From the NCBI GenBank assembly GCA_052400665.1, contig JBQTGK010000005.1: a stretch of DNA of 64,000 nucleotides; one strand, written 5' to 3'. Origin of the DNA: JBQTGK01 sp052400665 (GTDB lineage Bacteria > Bacteroidota > Bacteroidia > Bacteroidales > Marinifilaceae). The notes under the pieces were generated by a model that saw only the letters and a program-made list of their open reading frames with translations, searched no databases and was not told where the DNA came from. The position numbers and the translations under genes are program-made. Of this stretch, positions 18,127 to 27,392 are shown in pieces (position 1 is the stretch's first letter; every line of letters starts with the position of its first letter).

Positions 18127-19596
18127 TTGGGAATTATTCGTCAACAAACCATTAAAGGATCATTTATATCTTATTTGGGAGCCATTTTAGGATTTGTAAA
18201 TACTGGCATTCTTTTACCCAGATTTTTTGGGGCCGATCAAATTGGTTTACTAAACTGGATTGGACCCATGGCTACCATTGTGGCCCAGTTTTCTTCTTTA
18301 GGATTTAATAATGTTACTGCGCGTTTATTTCCATATTTCCGAAATGAGAATAAAAATCATAACGGTTATCTTTTTATTTTGTTTTGGGTGGGAATGGCAG
18401 GTTTTGCTTTGGCTCTGATTAGTTATTTTATACTACAGCCTGTTGCTGTAAATGCGTATCACGACGAATCGCCAATGTATCTGGATTATTTGATTTACCT
18501 TATTCCGCTGGTGTTTTTTACCTTGTTTTACAATTTATTCGATAGCTACAACCGGGTTTTATACGATGCGATTTCGGGAACTTTTTTTAGAGATATTGTA
18601 TTTAAAATTCTTAATCTTACCATTATAGTTTTGTTTTGGCAGGATGTAATTGATTTTTCTCAGTTTGTGCTTTTTTATGTGATTGCCTATTGTTTGCCTA
18701 CCGTATTTTTATTTCTTCTTTTATGGTTTCGTGGAAAAATTTCTTTCGCATCCAATTTAAAATTCATACGTCCGAATCTTAAAAAATCGATGATTAGTGT
18801 TTCCTTGTTTGGAATTATAAACGGATTAAGCGATAAGCTGGCAAATCATATCGATAAAATTATGATTGTAAGTGCTGTTGGATTGGGTGCAAATGGTATT
18901 TATGCTACTATGGCAAACTTTGGGGTTTTGGTATCGATGCCAGCACGAACTCTGCGAAAAATTGCCAGCACGGTAATTGCTGAAGCCTGGAAAAAGAAAG
19001 ATTTAAAGACCATTGCTCAAATTTATTCGCAAAGTGGATTGCACCAATTTATGCTTGGCTGTTTGCTATTTATTGGTATTTGGGTAAATATCGAGAATGT
19101 GCTTGAGCTGGTAACCTATAAATTTATTGATGGTAAATATGTTATCTTTTTTATAGGAATTGGCCATGTAATTCAGATGCTTTCGGGGGTTAGTGGAGTT
19201 ATTCTTCAATCGTCGCCATACTATAAAATGCAAACGGTATTTATTAGTATTTACGGGGTTTTGGTTATTGTTACCAATATAATTATGATACCTTTATGGG
19301 GAATAAACGGAGCCGCAATAGCTTCCCTTACGGCAACTTTTGTGTTTAATCTGTTAAAATATCTGTTCCTGCTTAAAAAATATAAACTTCAACCTTTTAA
19401 TTACAAATACCTATTAGTGATATTGATAGCAATCGGAGCTTACTATATCGGATATTTACTGCCAAAGCAAAATTGGTTTGTTATCGACATCATTTTTCGT
19501 TCGGCCTTGTCTGGTGCTATTTATTTGATATTTAGTTATTGGTTCAAAATTTCTCCTGATTTTAATTCGTTTGTGAAAAAAACAATTGGGATTTAA
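18127..19596 (+). CDS. Polysaccharide flippase (Wzx/MATE-like)
   Basis: Multi-helix lipid-linked oligosaccharide flippase (489 aa, about 14 helices). I place the start at the TTG at 18127, giving the N-terminus MGIIRQQTIKGSFISYLG, which is how this family begins in Bacteroidota; the frame stays open to an earlier TTG at 18067, but the extra 20 residues are not family-like. It is divergent from ftsX and lies at the head of the surface-polysaccharide genes on the opposite strand. Confidence 0.88.
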   Translation: MGIIRQQTIKGSFISYLGAILGFVNTGILLPRFFGADQIGLLNWIGPMATIVAQFSSLGFNNVTARLFPYFRNENKNHNGYLFILFWVGMAGFALALISYFILQPVAVNAYHDESPMYLDYLIYLIPLVFFTLFYNLFDSYNRVLYDAISGTFFRDIVFKILNLTIIVLFWQDVIDFSQFVLFYVIAYCLPTVFLFLLLWFRGKISFASNLKFIRPNLKKSMISVSLFGIINGLSDKLANHIDKIMIVSAVGLGANGIYATMANFGVLVSMPARTLRKIASTVIAEAWKKKDLKTIAQIYSQSGLHQFMLGCLLFIGIWVNIENVLELVTYKFIDGKYVIFFIGIGHVIQMLSGVSGVILQSSPYYKMQTVFISIYGVLVIVTNIIMIPLWGINGAAIASLTATFVFNLLKYLFLLKKYKLQPFNYKYLLVILIAIGAYYIGYLLPKQNWFVIDIIFRSALSGAIYLIFSYWFKISPDFNSFVKKTIGI

Positions 19597-19670
19597 GGAT
19601 TCAAAAAAAAACTGTGTTCATGAGCTTTGAACTGCTCGCTTACAGAAGTGAAATAAATAAAAGGAATCCC

Positions 19671-20636
19671 TTATTTTTCTATGAACTCCTTAACTCTTGC
19701 AATTAAATCGTTTCGGTATTTTAAATGAGCATCAGGGTTTCCCTGCGAATATTTATTTACCAGTTTATGTAGTTCTTGGGGCGATTTTTGTTGAATTTCC
19801 CGCATGCTAATTGTATTAAGCATCGAATCGGTATAACTACTCAATCTGCTGGAATCGAATTTACGGCTTAATTTTCCATCAATAAAAATAACCGGAGTAC
19901 CAAAAGCCAGACACGGTAGAGCTGTATGTAAACGCGAAGTAACCACTAGTTTAGCATTGGCCAGTTGCTTTAAAAAATCTGTGGCAACATCGAATCGTTC
20001 TTCGTGAGTGTATTTTTTTAAGCTACGTTCCTGAATAATGTACTTTGCTTTTTGTCGAATATCTTCGGGGAATAGTTTTTTAATTAATTGTCTTTTCTTA
20101 ATGGCCTGATAAATTACTTTTGGGGTTCTAAGAATACTACGAATAAGTGTTTTGGCTGTTATATTAGGATTATATCTTGCCATATTGTACAAAACATCGC
20201 TAAATATAATTTCATCGCGGTAATTTTTATCTACGTACAGATTCTTATCAAGCGTTAGCGTTAAACAACCTGAAAAATAGGCATTTATGCCTTTTGCGGT
20301 TAATAATTCAACAGTATCGTGATCGCGACAGCCAATGGGTTCATGTAATTTATAATACTCAATGGCTTTATCGCTAATTAATAATTCTTTAGTTTTTGGT
20401 GAAATATGAAATGCCACAAAAAGAGGAATAATTGATTTTGAAGGAGGCCAATGATTAGGTTCATGCATAAACCATCCATTCATAATTAACTTATGTTCTT
20501 CGTCCCAGAATTCAGAGAGAGCTTCTCGATTTATGAATGCATTGGTTTGAGGAAGAAATTGCCTGCTGGCTAAACTTTGGACATAATCACCAATATTCCT
20601 TACTTTATCCCAATAAACTAATAATCCGAATTTCAT
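19671..20636 (-). CDS. Polysaccharide pyruvyl transferase family protein
   Basis: Family of enzymes placing pyruvate ketals on sugars from phosphoenolpyruvate. N-terminal MKFGLLVYWDKVRNIGDYVQSLA and the C-terminal AKLVVTSRLHTALPCLAFGTPVIFID are the characteristic segments. I use the ATG at 20636 (321 aa) because the earlier in-frame start would lie inside the upstream gene and add 13 unlike residues. It is 19 bp downstream of the CDP-ribitol enzyme and should decorate the same polymer. Confidence 0.85.
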   Translation of the reverse strand: MKFGLLVYWDKVRNIGDYVQSLASRQFLPQTNAFINREALSEFWDEEHKLIMNGWFMHEPNHWPPSKSIIPLFVAFHISPKTKELLISDKAIEYYKLHEPIGCRDHDTVELLTAKGINAYFSGCLTLTLDKNLYVDKNYRDEIIFSDVLYNMARYNPNITAKTLIRSILRTPKVIYQAIKKRQLIKKLFPEDIRQKAKYIIQERSLKKYTHEERFDVATDFLKQLANAKLVVTSRLHTALPCLAFGTPVIFIDGKLSRKFDSSRLSSYTDSMLNTISMREIQQKSPQELHKLVNKYSQGNPDAHLKYRNDLIARVKEFIEK

Positions 20637-20655
20637 TTTTAGCAGTTTTATTGGT

Positions 20656-22035
20656 TTATTTTTTAACGTAAACAACCTGACCAGTAAGGTCAGACAAGAG
20701 GGTTTGTATCGAAATTCTTGCTACATCAACAGATTTCAGCAGCGTGTTTTCAGGCTCATTCCCAAAGTTTTTAACCCGCATAGGCGTTCTTGTTCTTTCT
20801 GGATTGATACAATTAACATTAATGCCAAAGTTCTTCCATTCTTCGGAGATTGCCTGTGTAAAGTTTACAGCAGCAGCCTTTGTTGAAGAATATAGGCTGT
20901 ACGATGCTCTTCCACGGGTATAGGAGCTTGATGTAAACAAAAGCAAATGCCCTTGTGTTTCTTTAAGAAATTTAAACCCTTCTTTGGCTACGTTTATCAT
21001 ACCCAGGTAATTAACTGCAATAATTTCTTCTATAGTTTCCTGATCAACATTTATTAGTGCTTCCTTATTTAATATGGCAGCCGTATTTATGATATAATCG
21101 ATTTTTCCTGTTTTTTGATGCACTTCTTCCAGGCTTCTTCTCACATCCTCAACCATTTTAACATTCACCTTATTTTCCGATCTGCTAAAGGAGAAAACTT
21201 GAGCACCTGCTTCTTTACAAATGTCATAGATATCTTTTCCAATGCCGTAACTACCACCAAAAATAACAATGCATTTGTTTTTAATCTGATCGATATTTTT
21301 AGATTCAAAATCAGAGGTTTTAAATTCCTGATTCTTAAGCTGGAATAATTTATCGGCAATAAACATATCCAAATCATAGGTGATTTTTATGTTTTCGGCC
21401 GAACCTTCTACTACAGTAATGGTTTCTTCGGGTAAATATTTTAGTACCACACCACAATCGTCGGTTGCTTTAAAATGCGGATCGGCAAGTGCTTTTTTGT
21501 AGGCTTTTTTTATGGTTTTTAAACGAAATGCCTGTGGTGTTTGTCCTTGTCGAAGATGATCGCGGTTGGGAACATTTACAATTTGATCCTTATCGCTAAC
21601 CTCAATAATGGTATCGGTTGCTTTTATGGCAACATCAACTGCATTGCAAGTGCTTAGGCTATTAATTACTTCGTTTATAATGGTTCTGTTAATAAAAGGA
21701 CGAACGGCATCGTGAAAAATGAGCTTTATTTCGTCGGCATTCACCTCATCCTGGTATGCATTAATAGCTGCCAGACTGGAATCGCTTCTCTCTTTGCCAC
21801 CCAACAGTATTTTCTTTACTTTATTGTACTGATTGTTGTTTACAATGGATTCTATTTCGTTGGTAAAGCTTGGGTTTATTACAATGGCTACCTCATCTAT
21901 ACTCTCACATTTTTGAAAAACATCCAACGTGTGTTCAATAATTGTTTTGCCAGCTACCTTAATAAACTGTTTGGGGAGATTGCCTCCAAATCGGGAACCA
22001 TTCCCTCCGGCTAAAATTACACCAATATTTCTCAT
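20656..22035 (-). CDS. Bifunctional cytidylyltransferase/SDR (Bcs1-like CDP-ribitol synthesis)
   Basis: Fusion of an IspD/TarI-type cytidylyltransferase (about residues 1-230; CTP loop LAGGNGSRFGGNLPKQF, plus FHDAVRPFI near 108-115) and a short-chain dehydrogenase (about 253-459; GGSYGIG at 260-266, Ser370, Tyr382 and Lys386 catalytic). The same domain order is found in Haemophilus Bcs1, which reduces ribulose 5-phosphate and makes CDP-ribitol. Next to two CDP-glycerol/ribitol phosphotransferase-like genes this function fits better than IspD of the MEP pathway. The order of the two reactions follows from the known family, not from this sequence. Confidence 0.85.
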   Translation of the reverse strand: MRNIGVILAGGNGSRFGGNLPKQFIKVAGKTIIEHTLDVFQKCESIDEVAIVINPSFTNEIESIVNNNQYNKVKKILLGGKERSDSSLAAINAYQDEVNADEIKLIFHDAVRPFINRTIINEVINSLSTCNAVDVAIKATDTIIEVSDKDQIVNVPNRDHLRQGQTPQAFRLKTIKKAYKKALADPHFKATDDCGVVLKYLPEETITVVEGSAENIKITYDLDMFIADKLFQLKNQEFKTSDFESKNIDQIKNKCIVIFGGSYGIGKDIYDICKEAGAQVFSFSRSENKVNVKMVEDVRRSLEEVHQKTGKIDYIINTAAILNKEALINVDQETIEEIIAVNYLGMINVAKEGFKFLKETQGHLLLFTSSSYTRGRASYSLYSSTKAAAVNFTQAISEEWKNFGINVNCINPERTRTPMRVKNFGNEPENTLLKSVDVARISIQTLLSDLTGQVVYVKK

Positions 22036-22136
22036 ATTGTTTTTACCTGATATAGATGAAAAGATTTATTCTTTGTTACGAGTGCGAATTTACTATTTAT
22101 TTGGCTAGTAGTGAAGCCTAACAGATATATTAGGAA

Positions 22137-23357
22137 CTATTTCATTAATATTTTCTCTATTTCGTTGCTGATACGCTCCGATGCTTTTCCATCCTTATAG
22201 GTAAAAGCAAGATCGCAAATCTCACTTCTTTTAGCTTGTTGTGTGTCCTTACCATCTATAAGTATATGAGTAATCCACTCCAAAAGCTCCTTTTGTGAGT
22301 AACACTTCTCACCTGCCGTAATCCATTCATAATCGAACTGAATAGCTCTATCTTTTTCGATATATTTTTCGTAATCGTAAGGGTAATATAATACTGGTTT
22401 ATCAAGCAAAAGATAATCCATGTAAATGGAAGAATAATCTGTTATTAAAAGATCCATCATTTTAAGAGCAGGATAAATGTCCAACTCATTATCGTACCTT
22501 ATAATATTCGAAAAAGTTTCCTGATTATCCGTTAAATCCGTGTAGGTGTGAAATTTAAATACAAATACTATACGATTCCTTTTTGCATATTTGTTTAAGT
22601 CTTTTAATTGAATGGCACCGCTCGAAATAGGATCTCCTCCTGTTTCACGATAGGTGGGCGCATATAGAATCAGCTTGTAATTCTCCTGTTTGAATAGACA
22701 TATTTTATGGTAGGCTTTAAGATCACATTGATTTAAATCGATGTCCGTTATTTCTCTAAAAAACACATCGTTTCGGGGATATCCGGTTTCAATTATTTTG
22801 TTCGATTTAAAAGCTCTGCTAAAAAGTTGTTCGCTGTAAAATTTTGATGTTGATATTAAAACATCGTATTTAGGATACAAAGCATATAATTTAGCCTCCA
22901 TGCGGGGAAAAAACTTTTTTTGATCGTCGATATAGGAAGGACTGTCCAATTGTATTCGTTTAAAGCCAACTCCATGCCACAGCTGTACTATTTTTGATCT
23001 GAAAAGTAGGAAATACCTGAAATCTTTAATCCATTCATAGATATCGACTACTGCTATTTTACAGCGCAGCAATAGAAAAACCGACTTAACACTTGGATAG
23101 CAAACAACATTATTGTAACATTTTTTAATTTCCTGATATTCGTTTTTGCTGTAGGTTAAAAAATATATGTTATCGTGCTTTTTTTCAAGATGTTGATATA
23201 GGAACTTAATGTTTCCCTGAAAAAGGCCTTCTTTTCTTCCGCCAATAAAAACAACAAGATCTTTCTTTTTAGGGAAAAGGTAAGTAAGTGGAAGTAAAAT
23301 GCACCAACCAATAATGGCATAAATAATAATGCTTATTCTGCGTATTATAATTTTCAT
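22137..23357 (-). CDS. CDP-glycerol/ribitol phosphotransferase-family protein
   Basis: TagF/TarL-like polymerase family (406 aa), transferring polyol phosphate from CDP-glycerol or CDP-ribitol to a growing chain. The family signatures are the VQLWHGVGFKR motif, with the conserved His, near residues 127-137, YAPTYRETGG in the middle, and LLITDYSSIYMDYLLLDKPVLYYPYD in the C-terminal half. An N-terminal hydrophobic helix may anchor it. Its start overlaps the stop of the next gene (ATGA-type), so translation is coupled. Confidence 0.86.
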   Translation of the reverse strand: MKIIIRRISIIIYAIIGWCILLPLTYLFPKKKDLVVFIGGRKEGLFQGNIKFLYQHLEKKHDNIYFLTYSKNEYQEIKKCYNNVVCYPSVKSVFLLLRCKIAVVDIYEWIKDFRYFLLFRSKIVQLWHGVGFKRIQLDSPSYIDDQKKFFPRMEAKLYALYPKYDVLISTSKFYSEQLFSRAFKSNKIIETGYPRNDVFFREITDIDLNQCDLKAYHKICLFKQENYKLILYAPTYRETGGDPISSGAIQLKDLNKYAKRNRIVFVFKFHTYTDLTDNQETFSNIIRYDNELDIYPALKMMDLLITDYSSIYMDYLLLDKPVLYYPYDYEKYIEKDRAIQFDYEWITAGEKCYSQKELLEWITHILIDGKDTQQAKRSEICDLAFTYKDGKASERISNEIEKILMK

Positions 23358-24577
23358 TTAGTAAGACTTACAATGTTTTTATAAATTCGTTCGCAATTGT
23401 TATTATCCCCATAGTAATGATAAGTTTTGCAAACATTATGTCGTTTTTCCTGATCTTGTTTTGGATTCTGAATGTAATCTTGTAAACCTACGGTAAGCTC
23501 TTTCATACTAGTGAACTTTTTGCCAGGAGTATTGCGTTCGTAATCCAGTAAAATACCCTGATAGCTCTTGTATTCCTCTAAATCGTAAGGAATAAAACAC
23601 ATTGGCTTATCTAAAAGAAGAAAGTCTACTAAAATAGATGAATAATCAGTAATTAGAATATCCACAAATGGCAGTAATTGAGTAACATCTGGGAATTGCA
23701 ATTGTTCTGCCTTTTTTACTCTGTCGAGAGCAAATAGAGCCTTGTCTTTTTCAATACTTTTCCTTTTAACCGATTCTTTATGCCCACGAATTAAAAGGTA
23801 AGCATCGTTTTTTTCTAAAAAAGACTGTAATTGCTCAGGATTGTAATCTTCGAACGGGAAAAACCGGGTTAGTTTTCCATCTCTCCAGGTTGGAGCATAT
23901 AAAATGACTTTTTTATTCAGGTAGGGATGCTGTTGAAGCAAGTCAGGATTTTTATTGTTCTTGCTAAGCAGATAATCGTATCTGGGCATTCCACTAATCC
24001 ATATTTGATTTAGATTTACTCTAAAACCCGAAGCCAACATCAAGCTTTCAATATCAGAACAGGCAGTTAGGTAGGAATAGGATTGTAACTGATAGGATTT
24101 ACCAAATTTATTCCATACCGGAGTTTGATAGCCAATTTGTTTTACCGGTGTTCCATGTCCTAAATAGATAATATTTTTGCATTTTTCGTGCAGATAATAA
24201 GGGAAAAACACCGCAGAACTGGTTCCGTAAGAAATTACAATATTCTTAGTTCGAAGAAATAATTTTAGCGATTTAAATGACCAGGCATAAGCAATTTCGC
24301 CAGGAAATTGCTTATTTAATTCTTCATATAAACTTTTATTGGCTGTAAAAAGAATACTATTCAGGTCGTTCTTTTTACGCATGTATTCGAAAAGGTATTT
24401 TGAATTGTCGTAGTAAAATTCTTCAGTCAGGAAAAATAATGCAACAGACTTATCTTTTCGGCTAAGTTTTTCGAGCAGGAAATAAAAATTTCGCATAAAA
24501 AAAACCACCAAATGCAAGAAAATAATTTTCTGAATAAAGTTGACCAGTTGCTGTATTCGTATGTACTGAGTATTCAT
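23354..24577 (-). CDS. CDP-glycerol/ribitol phosphotransferase-family protein
   Basis: Second member of the TagF/TarL family (407 aa) with the IYLGHGTPVKQIG motif (conserved His), YAPTWRDGKLTRFFPF and ILITDYSSILVDFLLLDKPMCFIPYD. Sequence identity to the downstream paralogue is modest, so they probably perform different steps (primer addition and polymerisation, or different acceptors). It overlaps the downstream gene by 4 bp. The division of labour cannot be read from sequence. Confidence 0.86.
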   Translation of the reverse strand: MNTQYIRIQQLVNFIQKIIFLHLVVFFMRNFYFLLEKLSRKDKSVALFFLTEEFYYDNSKYLFEYMRKKNDLNSILFTANKSLYEELNKQFPGEIAYAWSFKSLKLFLRTKNIVISYGTSSAVFFPYYLHEKCKNIIYLGHGTPVKQIGYQTPVWNKFGKSYQLQSYSYLTACSDIESLMLASGFRVNLNQIWISGMPRYDYLLSKNNKNPDLLQQHPYLNKKVILYAPTWRDGKLTRFFPFEDYNPEQLQSFLEKNDAYLLIRGHKESVKRKSIEKDKALFALDRVKKAEQLQFPDVTQLLPFVDILITDYSSILVDFLLLDKPMCFIPYDLEEYKSYQGILLDYERNTPGKKFTSMKELTVGLQDYIQNPKQDQEKRHNVCKTYHYYGDNNNCERIYKNIVSLTK

Positions 24578-24578
24578 T

Positions 24579-27188
24579 TTAATTCTTTTCTTTTCGGATT
24601 TCTTTTACTCCAAATACAATTCCACCAGCAACAAGCAAGAAGAAGAGAATCATACTTGCCAACGATATTTTCTCGCCTACAAAATAACCTTTAGGTTCAA
24701 ATTTGAATTCTACTTTATGTTTTCCGGCCGGTAATTTCATAGCTCGAAGCACGTAATTCGCTCTAAAATGAGGACTTAACTTGCCATCGACATAAGCATT
24801 CCATCCTGGCTGGTAATACATTTCTGAAAAAACAGCAAGTTGCTCAGATTTAGACATGTAATTGTAGCTAATTGCATTGGGCGAGTATTTTACCATCTGA
24901 ATGCTAGCGGTCGAATCAGCAGTAATATTGAGTCCTGCCAACTGATCTTTAAAGCGAACATCAACAATAGCTTCTTTTGCAGGATCAAAATCGTTTAACA
25001 TCAGAATTTCTTCATTGGCATCTTTTACTAGTTTGTACGAATTAACCAACCACGCATTTCCCAAGGCATCGGGATTAACTACAGCCTCCAAGCCTTTTTC
25101 TCCCTGATTGATTATGTATCGGGTATTTAGCATGTTAAGAACTTTCGCATTGTCTTTTTCGATATAGTAATCGTACAATTCCTGTATGCGGCGTAGCTTG
25201 GCGCCATGGTATCCACCAATAGATTTGTGGAAATAGGAGGTTCGTGCATTCTGAAAAGGCGATCCGGCCTGCTCGTAAACCCTGTAATTGGTATTGTAAG
25301 TGATCGCCCACAATTGAGCAGCAACTTTTTCGTAATCGCTGGCTTTTCGATTTGCGCGGGTATAATTTGTTTGTGCTTGTTGAGCAATCTCTTTTAATTC
25401 CGGATGATTATTTAATTCGGTTTGCAGAATTTGATAATCGGCCATATTAGGCGAATAAGCAAGCTTTAAATCTTTTTTGTCAACAAAATTATCGTTAGTT
25501 GTAAAACGTTTGTTTATCGGATATAAATCTACTGCAACAAGAATAATTACTGCAGGAATTAGAAATTTCGTTTGTAAGTACTTTTTCGAATAAGCCAGAA
25601 GTAAAGCAATTCCAATGGCAATAAATAGAAGACTGCGCAGAGCATCAGCCTTAAAAATATCAATACGGGCATTTATTAAATCGTTTTGTATTTGCGTGAT
25701 AAAAGCTAAAGCATTTGGGTTTGATGATTTGATCTGACTAAAGTAATTTTGCTCCATATCACTCAAGAAATCGAGTCCCATTGTAGGAACTAAATAGAGA
25801 AGTAATGCCAGTCCTGCAGTTAAAACCGAAGGTAATACCAGTACATTTATCTTGAAGGATGAAATAGAAATTTTCTTTTTCAGGATTTCCGGTTCATCGA
25901 TAATTTTCTTGAGAGTTAATATGGCCAGTAAAGGAACGCAGAGTTCCACAATTATCAGGATAGAAGAAACTGCTCTAAATTTATTGTAAAGAGGAATATA
26001 GTCGAAAAATAATCCTGTTAAAGCCTGAAAATTATGTCCCCAGGCGAGCATAATAGCTAAAATGGTAGCTGTAAGTAATCCCCATTTTAATCTGCCGGCA
26101 AGAATAAATAATCCCAGTATAAATAGGAACAATATAAAAGCACCTACATAAACAGGACCAACGGTAAAAGGTTGATTTCCCCAATAATGATGATTGTCGA
26201 CTTGTTTTAAACTATAGTAATCGGCTACACTTTTCATTTGTCCGTTGCCAATATAGTTTAGAATTTGCATTCCCTCTTGTGGGGAACCGCCTCCGCCTTT
26301 AACGTTAGGAATTAGCAGGCTTAATGTTTCCTGAATTCCATAACTCCACTGAGTTCCATAATCTTTATCAACACCAGTAGTTTGGTTGTTTTTATCGCCT
26401 AAAGAAAGTTCCGATTTACCACGAATAGTCGATTTTGTGTAGTCGTAAGCATTATATAAATTGGTAAAATTAACACCTAGCGCTATTATCGATGCAATTG
26501 CTAATATGCCAATAGATTTGAAAAAATGCTTTAGATTTTTCTGTTTTAGTTGATAGTAAAATTCAAATACAAGCAAGCAAATAACCATTATCACGAAATA
26601 ATAAGTCATTTGTATGTGATTTGAGTACAGTTCCATAATGAGGAAGAATGTGGCTAATAAGCCGCCCCAAAGATATTTTCCTCTAAAAACCAGTAATATC
26701 CCGGCAAGGGCAGGAGGGATAAAGGCCAGTGCATTTACTTTCCACAAATGACCTGCGCCAATAATAATTACAAAGTAAGTGGAAAAAGCATAGGCAATTG
26801 CTCCGGCTATGGAAAGCCATGGATTTACCCGCAAACTAATTAAAAGTATGTAAAAGCCAATCATGTATAAAAAGAGATATTTTACAGGATCGGGCGTGTA
26901 AAGTTCCATCATTTTTTTGAAGGTAGACATGTCTTTTGCACGATAAGCTACATTAATGTGGTAAGATGGCATGCCTCCGAACATGGAGTTGGTCCACAGA
27001 GCATTATCGCCTGTTTTTGCCCGATAATCAATGATCTCTTTTTTTGCCCCCCAGGCATTTATCGAGTCTCCTTTTTTTAATACTTTCCCTTCCAGAGCTG
27101 GCTGAAAATATAGGAATCCAATAATTAGGAAGACAATGATAGAAACCAAATGTGGTAATGCAGACTTAAATATCGACTTAAAATTCAT
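24579..27188 (-). CDS. YfhO-family membrane protein
   Basis: Large multi-helix membrane protein (869 aa) of the YfhO family, relatives of which use lipid-linked sugars to glycosylate polymers such as teichoic or lipoteichoic acids. About a dozen helices occupy the first 550 residues, followed by an extracytoplasmic domain and a final helix (ASMILFFLLVAGGIVFGV). The C-terminal domain has the YFSEMYYQPGWNAYVDGK segment typical of this family. Only 1 bp from the polyol-phosphate transferase gene, so likely one operon; sugar decoration of the polyol-phosphate polymer is a reasonable inference. Confidence 0.85.
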   Translation of the reverse strand: MNFKSIFKSALPHLVSIIVFLIIGFLYFQPALEGKVLKKGDSINAWGAKKEIIDYRAKTGDNALWTNSMFGGMPSYHINVAYRAKDMSTFKKMMELYTPDPVKYLFLYMIGFYILLISLRVNPWLSIAGAIAYAFSTYFVIIIGAGHLWKVNALAFIPPALAGILLVFRGKYLWGGLLATFFLIMELYSNHIQMTYYFVIMVICLLVFEFYYQLKQKNLKHFFKSIGILAIASIIALGVNFTNLYNAYDYTKSTIRGKSELSLGDKNNQTTGVDKDYGTQWSYGIQETLSLLIPNVKGGGGSPQEGMQILNYIGNGQMKSVADYYSLKQVDNHHYWGNQPFTVGPVYVGAFILFLFILGLFILAGRLKWGLLTATILAIMLAWGHNFQALTGLFFDYIPLYNKFRAVSSILIIVELCVPLLAILTLKKIIDEPEILKKKISISSFKINVLVLPSVLTAGLALLLYLVPTMGLDFLSDMEQNYFSQIKSSNPNALAFITQIQNDLINARIDIFKADALRSLLFIAIGIALLLAYSKKYLQTKFLIPAVIILVAVDLYPINKRFTTNDNFVDKKDLKLAYSPNMADYQILQTELNNHPELKEIAQQAQTNYTRANRKASDYEKVAAQLWAITYNTNYRVYEQAGSPFQNARTSYFHKSIGGYHGAKLRRIQELYDYYIEKDNAKVLNMLNTRYIINQGEKGLEAVVNPDALGNAWLVNSYKLVKDANEEILMLNDFDPAKEAIVDVRFKDQLAGLNITADSTASIQMVKYSPNAISYNYMSKSEQLAVFSEMYYQPGWNAYVDGKLSPHFRANYVLRAMKLPAGKHKVEFKFEPKGYFVGEKISLASMILFFLLVAGGIVFGVKEIRKEKN

Positions 27189-27303
27189 TTTTTAATTGTG
27201 AATTAGGAGTTACAAATTACGGTTTAGCACTTACAAAATTAACTTGTTCTCAATGGCTATTGAGATGGTTGTTCGTAATTTTCTAATTAAGGCTCTAAAA
27301 TAC

Positions 27304-27334
27304 AAAAAGCACAGAACAATTTTGCTCTGTGCTT
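27304..27334 (-). terminator. Intrinsic terminator of the C45 hydrolase gene
   Basis: Hairpin GAAGCACAGAGCAA / TTGTTCTGTGCTTTTT on the minus strand with its T-run, about 60 bp downstream of the hydrolase stop. Confidence 0.7.
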
Positions 27335-27392
27335 CACTTAATATTTTTTTAGTGCCTTACGTACTTAAAGTGCCTAGGGTTTAAAGTTGGAT

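Noticed and set aside
20637..20675. Longer start of the pyruvyl transferase
   Set aside because: It lies within the upstream gene; the ATG at 20636 gives the family N-terminus.
20656..21345. MEP-pathway IspD
   Set aside because: The domain is fused to an SDR and lies beside polyol-phosphate transferase genes, which fits CDP-ribitol synthesis better.
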